NCBI GenBank assembly: GCA_964603125.1
Contig: CAZRUA010000068.1
Coordinates: 1 to 19,233, forward strand
Reading direction: 5' to 3'
Length of the DNA: 19,233 nucleotides
DNA from: CAZRUA01 sp964603125
GTDB lineage: Bacteria; Bacteroidota; Bacteroidia; B-17B0; Aurantibacillaceae
Shown here in pieces: positions 7,527 to 14,425 of the stretch. The translations under genes and the position numbers were made by a program. Each line of letters opens with the position of its first letter. Within the stretch, counting starts at the first letter, position 1. The notes below the pieces were generated by a model that saw nothing but the letters and a program-made list of their open reading frames with translations, made no database searches and had not been told where the DNA came from.

Positions 7527-7559
7527 AAAAAGGTCTCGCTAATTAGTGAGACCTTTTTT
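7527..7559. terminator. Bidirectional intrinsic terminator between adk and the PAP2 gene
   Basis: AAAAAGGTCTCGCT (7527-7540) and AGTGAGACCTTTTT (7545-7558) form a 14-bp stem with a single G-T wobble around the loop AATT, followed by T-runs on both strands. It begins 16 bp after the adk stop, and its right end includes the PAP2 stop codon. It should end transcription from both convergent genes. Confidence 0.9.
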
Positions 7560-8121
7560 ATTGCGTATAAACTTCCGAATCTACTTTTCGTAATACTGCA
7601 TGAACGAGCAAAGCGCTTAATACACCCAACAAGCCGCCCACAAAAATATCGCTTGGGTAATGAACTCCTACATAAACACGACTATATGAAACAATAGCGG
7701 CCCATAAAAATAAAGCTAGTTTTAATTTTCTATTCTTTAAAATAAAAAACATAAATGTTGCTAATGCAAACACGTTAGCTGCATGAGAAGAAACAAAACC
7801 ATACTTTCCGCCAGGATACTCACCAACTACATTCACTTGCTTCTCAATTTCCAAATTATAACAAGGGCGATATCGTTTTACTGATTTCTTTAGCAAATTA
7901 CTACTTTGATCAGAAATTAAAATTAATACTATACTGAATAAAACAACAGTTACAACCTTTTTGCCAACTTGCTTATAAATGAGGTACGCCAAAAAAAGGT
8001 AAAGTGGAATCCACGTATACGGTAAAGTAGCATAATACATTAATACATCTAGCCAAGAAGTATGCGTATGATTTAAACTTAAGAATAAATCTCTGTCTAT
8101 TTGTTCAAGACTTTGAAACAT
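7558..8121 (-). CDS. PAP2-family membrane phosphatase
   Basis: The 187-residue integral membrane protein has all three PAP2 active-site motifs: KX6RP (Lys78 to Arg85-Pro86), the SSH variant of PSGH (Ser111-Ser112-His113), and SRX5HX3D (Arg148, His154, Asp158 within SRVYVGVHYPSD). Several hydrophobic helices surround them. The fold and length fit undecaprenyl-diphosphate phosphatases (BcrC/PgpB type) or lipid phosphatases acting at the outer face of the inner membrane; the exact substrate cannot be decided. The ATG at 8119-8121 gives the usual short N-terminus (MFQSLEQIDRDLFLSLN). It is 33 bp downstream of the DUF6962-like gene on the same strand, and its stop lies in the shared terminator with adk. 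Confidence 0.9.
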   Translation of the reverse strand: MFQSLEQIDRDLFLSLNHTHTSWLDVLMYYATLPYTWIPLYLFLAYLIYKQVGKKVVTVVLFSIVLILISDQSSNLLKKSVKRYRPCYNLEIEKQVNVVGEYPGGKYGFVSSHAANVFALATFMFFILKNRKLKLALFLWAAIVSYSRVYVGVHYPSDIFVGGLLGVLSALLVHAVLRKVDSEVYTQ

Positions 8122-8154
8122 GAAAGTGTGAAGGTAATAAAAAAAGAAATCTTA

Positions 8155-8820
8155 TTACGCGTTTAAACTAATTCTTGTTCGCCCAATTACGCCAAGAAAT
8201 ATACAAGTAATACTAGCCATAACAACTATATGTGAAAAATCGTTGTGATTAAACCATTTACTAAAGCTTATTTTACCTAAGAAAATAATTATAGCTCCTA
8301 CAGATATTAAAAAACCTAAAGCTATTTTACCACAACCCTTAAATCCTAATTTATGGGCTTTATAATTTTGCAACAAACCTAATATTACCGTTATGCCGCT
8401 ACAAATAAGTATGACAATAAATTTGTTTATAAAATATGTTACAACTGCTATTACCAAAATTAGAATTAGTGTGTAAAGTTTTAATCGCTTTGTTGTAATT
8501 TCTTTATACTGTCCAATGTAAATGATTCCCAAAAACAAATAGTAGTTGCTATAAAGACTGGTGAAATTTTGTATTAATTTAAAAAAGGCTCGCTCAGCTG
8601 TATCTGGAGTTAAAGCATGACTGATTCCCCCAAAAAAAGAAGAAATACCAAGTGTTAGAATAAATAATTTCCAAGCACTTAGCATTTTTTGTTGATCTGA
8701 TTTAAAGTTTAATCGATAGGCAAAATACCAACACATTAACGATATAATAATATCCGTTAATACAGTTACTGGTTCATTAATTAAAAAACCAAAAAGATGT
8801 ATTTGTGTATTGACAACCAA
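8155..8820 (-). CDS. DUF6962-like polytopic membrane protein
   Basis: This 221-residue protein has about seven hydrophobic helices: residues about 17-35, 46-66, 92-104, 113-132, 134-148, 164-185 and 193-212. The opening (IHLFGFLINEPVTVLTDIII), a Gly-Gly-containing second helix (SSFFGGISHAL) and the spacing resemble the DUF6962 family, whose function is not known. The start is unusual: the only reasonable initiation codon is the TTG at 8818-8820, because the first internal ATG would cut off helix 1. A -7 promoter box lies only 7 bp upstream, so the mRNA may be nearly leaderless. It follows the POT transporter gene by 41 bp and precedes the PAP2 gene. Family assignment is from memory of the pattern. 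Confidence 0.7.
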   Translation of the reverse strand: MVVNTQIHLFGFLINEPVTVLTDIIISLMCWYFAYRLNFKSDQQKMLSAWKLFILTLGISSFFGGISHALTPDTAERAFFKLIQNFTSLYSNYYLFLGIIYIGQYKEITTKRLKLYTLILILVIAVVTYFINKFIVILICSGITVILGLLQNYKAHKLGFKGCGKIALGFLISVGAIIIFLGKISFSKWFNHNDFSHIVVMASITCIFLGVIGRTRISLNA

Positions 8821-8827
8821 GGGGGAA

Positions 8828-8835
8828 CAAAAATA
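8828..8835 (-). promoter_or_regulatory. Candidate -7 box before the DUF6962-like gene
   Basis: On the minus strand TATTTTTG matches TAnnTTTG exactly and ends 7 bp before the TTG start. It sits in the 41-bp gap after the POT gene. No good -33 TTG is visible. It could let this gene and the PAP2 gene be transcribed separately from the upstream operon. Confidence 0.4.
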
Positions 8836-8861
8836 ATAGAATAAAGTATTATTCGAAAATT

Positions 8862-10508
8862 TTACTTCGTGTATTCGTTAAATATTTTATTCAAACGTTT
8901 AAGCAATAACAATAATATGATGAAAGCCCCGCTAAGTAAAAAGAAATTTAATAAGAAGAAACCTGCCTTATTATCATAAGTATCCCAAAACGATGCTAAA
9001 ACTCCACTTAGTTTGTTACCAATAGCGGTTGACAAAAACCAACCACCCATCATTAAAGCTCCGAATCGCACAGGTGCTAGTTTCGAAACCAATGATAAAC
9101 CCATTGGGCTTAAAAATAATTCCCCAACAGTTACTACACCATAAGTACCAACCAACCAAAGTAAACTAACTTTATTAGCACCATTATTACCAGCATATAC
9201 CGCTGCCACCATTACCAAAGTAGATAAACCAGAAATTAAAATACCTAGAGCAATTTTACTCGGAATTGTTGGCTCCCAATTTCTTTTACGTAAAAAAGCA
9301 AATAAACCTAACATTGGAAAAGTAAGTAAAATAACCCAACCCGCATTAAACGACTGTGTGAGTTCTGTAGGAATAAGTTTTACAACTTGATTTTTATGGG
9401 GCATCTTTTTAGCGTCGATGTTTTTAAAATAATCTGGGAAATCAACGCACATTATCGTGTCCTTATCTGGTGTTATTATTGGTCTAAACTGTTCATCTTT
9501 AGCTATTCGTTCCTTATCCACAGCCTTCATATTTTCCACATTATGCATTTGCTCCGCCAGTGGCAAAACAGATGCTGGCATTTCTCTCTCACTATATAAT
9601 TTAGCCCATTTATTAAGCGCTGTTCCGTTTTGCTTAAACACTGCCCAAAAAATAATTACTACTAAAAAAATAGAATATAAAACCGAAAGTGGTTTACGTT
9701 CTACTTCATTTGCTTTGAAGTAAATCCTGGCATAGTAATATAAAATTGGAAAGCAAGCGAACAAAAATGCATCTGTTGACTTATCAACTAAAATTGTAAA
9801 TGGCAAAAAGAAACCAATTACACCGAAAATGATTGCAGGAATAAAAATCGTAAGCACAATTGATGTTAAGCTTTGATCGCCAGGTTCAGCTGGTTTAAGC
9901 ACATCAGCATGCTTATAATGTTTGTTCCCAAGTAAAAAAACAATAATACCAATAAACATTCCAACGCCTGCTGCTACAAAAGCTCCACCCCATCCATACT
10001 TAAAACGCATGGCTGCCGCCACAAATGTACAAATGAAAGCTCCAACATTTATTCCCATATAAAACAACATAAAGCCTTTATCCTTGTTTGCTTTATATTC
10101 TGGTGCGTTGTAGAGATTACCTAATAGTGTAGAAATATTTGGTTTAAAAAAACCGTTTCCTAAAATAACTAAACCACAAGATATATTAAACATCGTCATG
10201 TCATAAATAGCCATCAAGCAATATCCGACACCCATCATCAAACCACCAATAATAATCGACTTTCGATACCCAAACAATCTATCTGCAAGTATACCTCCTA
10301 GAAACGGCGTTAAAAAAACCAGCGCAATGAAAGTACCATATTTACTTGATGATTCTTTCATACTCATAGCCCAACCTTTATCTGCAATATCAGCTTCAAG
10401 GTACATGGTAAAAATTGCTATCATCAAATAATAACCAAATCTTTCCCACATCTCGGCGAAAAACAAATAATATAAACCTATTGGGTGTTTTTTAATTTTA
10501 GTTTCCAT
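8862..10508 (-). CDS. POT/PTR2-family proton-coupled peptide transporter (DtpT-like)
   Basis: The 548-residue inner-membrane protein imports di- and tripeptides with protons. It shows the POT proton-coupling motif ExxERFxYY at residues 19-27 (EMWERFGYY) and the PTR2 signature FYMGINVGAFI. Further landmarks are a substrate-site FKQNG segment in place of the usual F-x-Q-x-G, and the late IPTELTQSFNAGWVILL helix. About 14 hydrophobic helices are expected. Between the FKQNG helix and the next one lies an insert of roughly 75 polar residues (about 296-372), longer than in compact bacterial POTs such as GkPOT; it should be periplasmic. The gene starts inside hemE: its ATG (10506-10508) overlaps the hemE stop by 11 bp, so it is translationally linked as the last gene of the operon. 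Confidence 0.92.
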   Translation of the reverse strand: METKIKKHPIGLYYLFFAEMWERFGYYLMIAIFTMYLEADIADKGWAMSMKESSSKYGTFIALVFLTPFLGGILADRLFGYRKSIIIGGLMMGVGYCLMAIYDMTMFNISCGLVILGNGFFKPNISTLLGNLYNAPEYKANKDKGFMLFYMGINVGAFICTFVAAAMRFKYGWGGAFVAAGVGMFIGIIVFLLGNKHYKHADVLKPAEPGDQSLTSIVLTIFIPAIIFGVIGFFLPFTILVDKSTDAFLFACFPILYYYARIYFKANEVERKPLSVLYSIFLVVIIFWAVFKQNGTALNKWAKLYSEREMPASVLPLAEQMHNVENMKAVDKERIAKDEQFRPIITPDKDTIMCVDFPDYFKNIDAKKMPHKNQVVKLIPTELTQSFNAGWVILLTFPMLGLFAFLRKRNWEPTIPSKIALGILISGLSTLVMVAAVYAGNNGANKVSLLWLVGTYGVVTVGELFLSPMGLSLVSKLAPVRFGALMMGGWFLSTAIGNKLSGVLASFWDTYDNKAGFFLLNFFLLSGAFIILLLLLKRLNKIFNEYTK

Positions 10509-11532
10509 GTTTGTACTCTTTTATACAATCAATAAAATACTTCACATTATCCTTATCTGTATCTGGGTAAAGTCCATGCCCAAGATTGGCGATGTATCTG
10601 GTTTTACCAAAAGTTTGCAACATTTTATGTGCTTCCTTTTTAATTGTATCTCTATCGGCATACAATAAACAAGGGTCGGCATTACCCTGTAGTGTTTTGT
10701 TATCACCGATAATAGCGCGAGATTCAGCAATATCCATTGTCCAATCTAAGCCAATAGTATTGCAATTTAACTGAGCTAAATCTTTTCTTGCGAAGAATGC
10801 ATCCTTTGCAAAAACAGTAACAGGCACCAAAGGTTGAATAACATCACATATTTTTGAAATGTAAGGAATAGCAAACTGTTTGTATTGTGCCGGACTTAAA
10901 ACACCAGCCCATGAATCAAACAACTGAATCATATCAGCTCCCGCTGCAATTTGCCCTTTTAGATAATTTATTGAACTATCAGTAATCATTGATAGTAATT
11001 TATGCGCTGCATCAGGTTGAGTGTACAAAAATTTTTTTGCTTTACTAAAAGTTTTGCTTCCGCTACCCTCTACCATGTATGAAAATATTGTCCAAGGTGC
11101 TCCGCAAAAACCAATTAAAGGAACTCGATTGTTTAATTGTTGCTTACTTAATTTAATCGCTTGAATTACGTAATCCAATTCTCCAGCATCTGCAATGTGC
11201 AAATTACTAATGTCGTTTTCATTTGTAATTGTCTTTTCAAACCAAGGACCTTTTGCTTCAATCATCTTGTAAGGTAATCCCATTGCTTCGGGTATTACCA
11301 AAATATCTGAAAATATTATAGCAGCATCAACTCCTAAAATATCTACAGGCTGTATAGTAACCTCAGCAGCTAATTCAGGGTTTTTCACAAATTCAATAAA
11401 ACCACTTGTCTTTGCTCTAACCGCTCTATACTCTGGTAAAATTCTTCCTGCTTGACGCATTAACCATACTGGTGTGCGCTCTGTTTCTTCTCCTCTAGCT
11501 GCCTTTAAAATTAAATCGTTTTGATATGACAT
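10498..11532 (-). CDS. hemE: Uroporphyrinogen decarboxylase
   Basis: HemE removes four carboxyl groups from uroporphyrinogen III to give coproporphyrinogen III in heme synthesis. The 344-residue product is full length. It has the N-terminal signature PVWLMRQAGRILPEYR (21-36) with the substrate-binding arginines 26 and 30, IIFSDILVIPEAMG (72-85) with the central Asp76, the GFCGAPWTIFSYMVEG block, IQLFDSWAG, and the late NLGHGLYP histidine motif. The start ATG lies 12 bp after the engB stop, and the 3' end overlaps the POT gene by 11 bp. It therefore sits in the GNAT-engB-hemE-POT operon. No other tetrapyrrole gene is in the window, so it appears uncoupled from a heme cluster here. Confidence 0.96.
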   Translation of the reverse strand: MSYQNDLILKAARGEETERTPVWLMRQAGRILPEYRAVRAKTSGFIEFVKNPELAAEVTIQPVDILGVDAAIIFSDILVIPEAMGLPYKMIEAKGPWFEKTITNENDISNLHIADAGELDYVIQAIKLSKQQLNNRVPLIGFCGAPWTIFSYMVEGSGSKTFSKAKKFLYTQPDAAHKLLSMITDSSINYLKGQIAAGADMIQLFDSWAGVLSPAQYKQFAIPYISKICDVIQPLVPVTVFAKDAFFARKDLAQLNCNTIGLDWTMDIAESRAIIGDNKTLQGNADPCLLYADRDTIKKEAHKMLQTFGKTRYIANLGHGLYPDTDKDNVKYFIDCIKEYKHGN

Positions 11533-11544
11533 AAAAACTTAAAA

Positions 11545-12150
11545 CTATTTTGATTTAAAAAATTTCTGATTCTCTTCGATGTATTGCAACACTTCATCTC
11601 TACCTTTCTTTTCAACTGCAGAAGTAACAATGTATTTTGGAATTTCCTCCCACTTCTCTAACAATTGCTTTTCGTAGTTTGCAACATTAGTCGCCAAAGC
11701 TACTTTACCAAGTTTATCAGCTTTTGTAAAAACTATAGTAAAAGGAAATCCATTTTCACCCATCCATTCCATAAACTCTGCATCGCCCTTTTGCATTGGG
11801 TGGCGAACGTCAATTAAAACAAATGTGTTAATTAAATTAGTTCTTCTAGAAATGTAATGTTCAATCATATCTTGAAACTTCTCTCTATCAGACTTTGACA
11901 CCTTAGCGAAGCCATATCCAGGTAAATCAACTAAATACCAATTTTTATTGATTAGAAAGTGATTGATTAATTGTGTTTTACCAGGGGTTTGAGAAGTTCG
12001 AGCCAACTCGTTTCTTCCGCATAACATGTTAATTAGAGAAGATTTACCCACATTGCTTCGTCCTATAAAAGCAAATTCGGGCAACGTAGGGGCTGGACAT
12101 TTATCATAGCTTTGGTTGCTAATTATAAATTCGGCAGAAGTGATGTTCAT
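11545..12150 (-). CDS. engB: Ribosome-biogenesis GTP-binding protein EngB (YsxC/YihA)
   Basis: EngB is a TRAFAC-class GTPase needed for assembly of the large ribosomal subunit. The 201-residue product shows the G motifs in order: G1 GRSNVGKSS (30-38), the switch-I TPGKTQ (55-60), G3 DLPGYGFAKV (75-84), G4 TKAD (142-145) and G5 TSA (176-178). DLPGYG and the length of about 200 residues are specific to EngB within the family. It starts one base after the stop of the N-acyltransferase gene and precedes hemE by 12 bp, so the three are translated from one mRNA. Confidence 0.96.
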   Translation of the reverse strand: MNITSAEFIISNQSYDKCPAPTLPEFAFIGRSNVGKSSLINMLCGRNELARTSQTPGKTQLINHFLINKNWYLVDLPGYGFAKVSKSDREKFQDMIEHYISRRTNLINTFVLIDVRHPMQKGDAEFMEWMGENGFPFTIVFTKADKLGKVALATNVANYEKQLLEKWEEIPKYIVTSAVEKKGRDEVLQYIEENQKFFKSK

Positions 12151-12151
12151 T

Positions 12152-13108
12152 TTATTGATTTATTTTTTCTTTGCGTTCATTCAACTCTTGAATGTAACTG
12201 TTTAAATATCTATCTTTTTTTGTTGGATAGATATCATCAAACGGCATTAAAATACCCGTTTCTTCAACGCCACCAAATCCCGGATTTATAGCTGTTCCAA
12301 AGGTTTGTATACTTGGCGATGTATTCATATAAGTATTTACTAAAGGTGGGATATTCTCACCTAAAGCTCTTACTCTTTTGTTTAAAACTGTATGCCCATC
12401 TTTATAAGATAAGCCTTCAATACTTTTTAAAAATTCACTTACATCCGTTTTTATTTCGATGCCGTGAATAGGCTTTACTAAATTATCTTTATCAGGGAAA
12501 TAATATTTCAAGAAAGAGAGTATTAAATCTCTAGCTTCTAAATTATAATCGGTGTACATGGTTACTTTCCCGAAAAAATATTTTTGGTCAGGATTATCAA
12601 CTACAACAGCTCCTAAGCCATCCCATAAATTATCCAAACTAAATAATCCTTTTCTAAATTGTTCGCTAGGTTGATAAGCTGGTTGAACAAATGAACGACC
12701 TAACTCAATTGTATAAGGTAAATATTCTTTGTAAAACTTCTCAGAAAAATCAAATAATTCAGTGGTAGCTAATTTTACTTTCCCATGCTCGTATTCAGCA
12801 TCTTTACATAAAATAAAACGATAACCACCAACTATTTCTTTATCCTCGGGATTCCAAACAATAAGCTGCTTATAAGGATGATCACAGATGTCAAACTCAT
12901 CAATGTCATTACTTTTTCCTGTCCCACCACCTGCATGTCTAAACGTAACTTCACGCAAACGGCCAATTTCACGCATCGTATTAGGCGAATCAAAATGAGT
13001 AATGATATATACTAAATTATGACCGTTAGTAGTTTTACGCACAAAACGTTCAGCATTCAATTCTTTTTCAATTAAAGCACGGTCAATTTTATCGATTATC
13101 GGCTCCAT
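12152..13108 (-). CDS. GNAT-fold N-acyltransferase of the OlsB/GlsB (hemolysin-like) type
   Basis: The 318-residue cytoplasmic protein belongs to the acyl-ACP-dependent GNAT group that includes OlsB (ornithine lipid) and Bacteroides GlsB (glycine lipid). Visible landmarks are REIGRLREVTFRHAGGG (46-62), matching the OlsB block where the fold begins, then IVGGYRFIL (92-100) and TIELGRSFVQPAYQ (133-146), the hallmark ELGRS-V-P motif. LFSLDNLWDGLGAVV follows. From about residue 225 a family-specific C-terminal extension follows (LVNTYMNTSPSIQTFGTAIN), longer than in proteobacterial OlsB. By analogy it would attach a 3-hydroxy fatty acid to an amino acid, the first step of an aminolipid. The companion O-acyltransferase (OlsA/GlsA, PlsC-like) is not in the window. 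The substrate is inference. It is the first gene of a four-gene operon. Confidence 0.72.
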   Translation of the reverse strand: MEPIIDKIDRALIEKELNAERFVRKTTNGHNLVYIITHFDSPNTMREIGRLREVTFRHAGGGTGKSNDIDEFDICDHPYKQLIVWNPEDKEIVGGYRFILCKDAEYEHGKVKLATTELFDFSEKFYKEYLPYTIELGRSFVQPAYQPSEQFRKGLFSLDNLWDGLGAVVVDNPDQKYFFGKVTMYTDYNLEARDLILSFLKYYFPDKDNLVKPIHGIEIKTDVSEFLKSIEGLSYKDGHTVLNKRVRALGENIPPLVNTYMNTSPSIQTFGTAINPGFGGVEETGILMPFDDIYPTKKDRYLNSYIQELNERKEKINQ

Positions 13109-13147
13109 ATTTTATATTTGATTAAGCTACTTTATTTAATTAGCTTG

Positions 13148-13155
13148 TAAATATA
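13148..13155 (-). promoter_or_regulatory. Weak -7 box before the N-acyltransferase operon
   Basis: On the minus strand TATATTTA is a seven-of-eight match to TAnnTTTG, 39 bp before the ATG at 13108. No -33 TTG is seen at the right spacing. It is the best candidate promoter for the GNAT-engB-hemE-POT operon in this 84-bp gap. Confidence 0.3.
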
Positions 13156-13192
13156 AGGTTTTTGGGCGAAAAAAGGCTTGTTATTTGATGCT

Positions 13193-13810
13193 TTATCGAA
13201 CCAATTGGTTAGAATAAGGAATACGATTTTGAATGGAACGACCAAGGGTAACTTCATCAGCATATTCCAGTTCATCGCCTACTGCAAGGCCGCGAGCTAT
13301 AGTTGATGTAACTATATTGTATTGAGCTATTTTTTTAAAAATATAGAAGCTTGTGGTTTCGCCTTCCATAGTAGCGTTTAGCGCTATTATCATTTCATTA
13401 ACGCTGCCCATTGCAACTTTTTCAACTAATGTATCGATATTTAAATGGCCTGGTCCAATGCCTTCCATAGGAGAAATAATTCCTCCTAAAACGTGGTAAT
13501 GTCCCTTGTATAGACCTGTATTTTCAATTGCCATTACATCTCTAACATCTTGAACGACGCAAATTGTAGAGTTATCACGTTTTTCGTTACTACAAATTTC
13601 ACAAATATCTTTATCAGAAATATTATGGCAATTTTTACAAAAACAAATATCTTTTCTGAGCCGTAAAATTGCATCCGAAAAATTCTCTACACTATTTTCA
13701 TCCTTACGAAGTAAGTGCAAAACAAAGCGCAAAGCTGTTTTTTTTCCAACTCCTGGCAACTGGCTAAATTCGTTAACCGCTCGTTCAATTAATCGTGATG
13801 AAAACTCCAT
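13193..13810 (-). CDS. recR: Recombination mediator RecR
   Basis: RecR works with RecO and RecF to load RecA on gapped single-stranded DNA. The 205-residue product has the standard layout: a helix-hairpin-helix near the start (LPGVGKKTALRFV, 18-30), a four-cysteine zinc finger (Cys58, Cys61, Cys70, Cys73), then a Toprim domain from about 83 (CVVQDVRDVMAIE; the glycine-rich HVLGGIISPMEGIGP; LNATMEGE). The tail (ARGLAVGDELEYADEVTLGRSI) is the conserved C-terminal segment. Length is normal. It follows the unknown 144-aa gene by 71 bp. Neither recO nor recF is adjacent. Confidence 0.96.
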   Translation of the reverse strand: MEFSSRLIERAVNEFSQLPGVGKKTALRFVLHLLRKDENSVENFSDAILRLRKDICFCKNCHNISDKDICEICSNEKRDNSTICVVQDVRDVMAIENTGLYKGHYHVLGGIISPMEGIGPGHLNIDTLVEKVAMGSVNEMIIALNATMEGETTSFYIFKKIAQYNIVTSTIARGLAVGDELEYADEVTLGRSIQNRIPYSNQLVR

Positions 13811-13814
13811 TACA

Positions 13815-13822
13815 CAAATTTA
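13815..13822 (-). promoter_or_regulatory. Possible -7 box directly before recR
   Basis: On the minus strand TAAATTTG matches TAnnTTTG exactly and ends 4 bp before the recR ATG. Used as a promoter it would give a nearly leaderless recR mRNA. No good -33 element is evident, so it may be a chance match. Confidence 0.3.
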
Positions 13823-13881
13823 ATTTATTTAGGAGTGTAAATAAAAGTAGTTGTGGTATTTTTTTAACAAAGCGAAAATGC

Positions 13882-14316
13882 TTATTGGGCTAACAACTCT
13901 TTAGGGAAATCCTTCGTTAAAATGTAAATACCATCCATAGGATTTTCCATTGGTAATTTATCTTTTAATATTACTTCAAAAGTAATATCACCTTTATCAT
14001 CAACCACTTTATCTGTTGATTTTACAAGTTTTTTAGAGAATACAAATTGTGATACTTGATTTTTATTATTTATGCATTCACAAATTGTAACATCGTTAAT
14101 CTCAAAATTAAATTCCTTGTTATCGGGATACAAACCTCTTAAAACATAAGGCTCTGCATTCTTAATCTTAAAACTAGTAACATCGCCCTTCACCTCAAAC
14201 TCATCTTCCCACAAATATTTTACATTATCATCTGTTTCTTCACCACCGTAAAAATCATCCGCAATGTTTTGTTCAAACTCGTGATTATGTAGTTTTATGT
14301 TTATTGTTACTTTCAA
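13882..14316 (-). CDS. Unrecognised 144-aa acidic protein
   Basis: I do not recognise this family. The product is acidic and looks beta-rich: TINIKLHNHEF, a DDFYGGEETDD acidic stretch, EFEVKGDVTSFKIK, ITFEVILKDKLP and a final ILTKDFPKELLAQ. Only two cysteines occur (CECIN). There is no signal peptide or membrane segment, so it is probably cytoplasmic. The only sensible start is a TTG (14314-14316, giving MKVTINIKLHNHEF); an in-frame stop lies about 20 bp upstream and there is no ATG near the N-terminus. It lies between secA, from which it is separated by a palindromic hairpin, and recR, all on one strand. Function unknown. Confidence 0.7.
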   Translation of the reverse strand: MKVTINIKLHNHEFEQNIADDFYGGEETDDNVKYLWEDEFEVKGDVTSFKIKNAEPYVLRGLYPDNKEFNFEINDVTICECINNKNQVSQFVFSKKLVKSTDKVVDDKGDITFEVILKDKLPMENPMDGIYILTKDFPKELLAQ

Positions 14317-14358
14317 AGGAATGATATTAAATTATTTTAGATAGTTATAGTATTAAAA

Positions 14359-14420
14359 CGTCATTGCGAGGAACAAAGCAATCTTTGATTGTATAGATTG
14401 CTTTGTTCCTCGCAATGGCG
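14359..14420. repeat. Perfect 23-bp inverted repeat (palindromic repeat element) after secA
   Basis: The arm at 14362-14384 (beginning CATTGCGAGGAACAAAGC) is repeated exactly in inverted form at 14395-14417 around a 10-nt spacer. Three further pairs (one G-T) extend the stem to 14359-14420. It begins 5 bp after the secA stop. On the minus strand the hairpin is followed by GTTTTAATA, so it could act as a weak terminator or an mRNA 3'-end stabiliser. From memory, arms reading CATTGCGAGGAAC.AAGCAATC recur as dispersed repeats in many bacterial genomes; only one copy is present here. Confidence 0.9.
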
Positions 14421-14425
14421 AAAAT

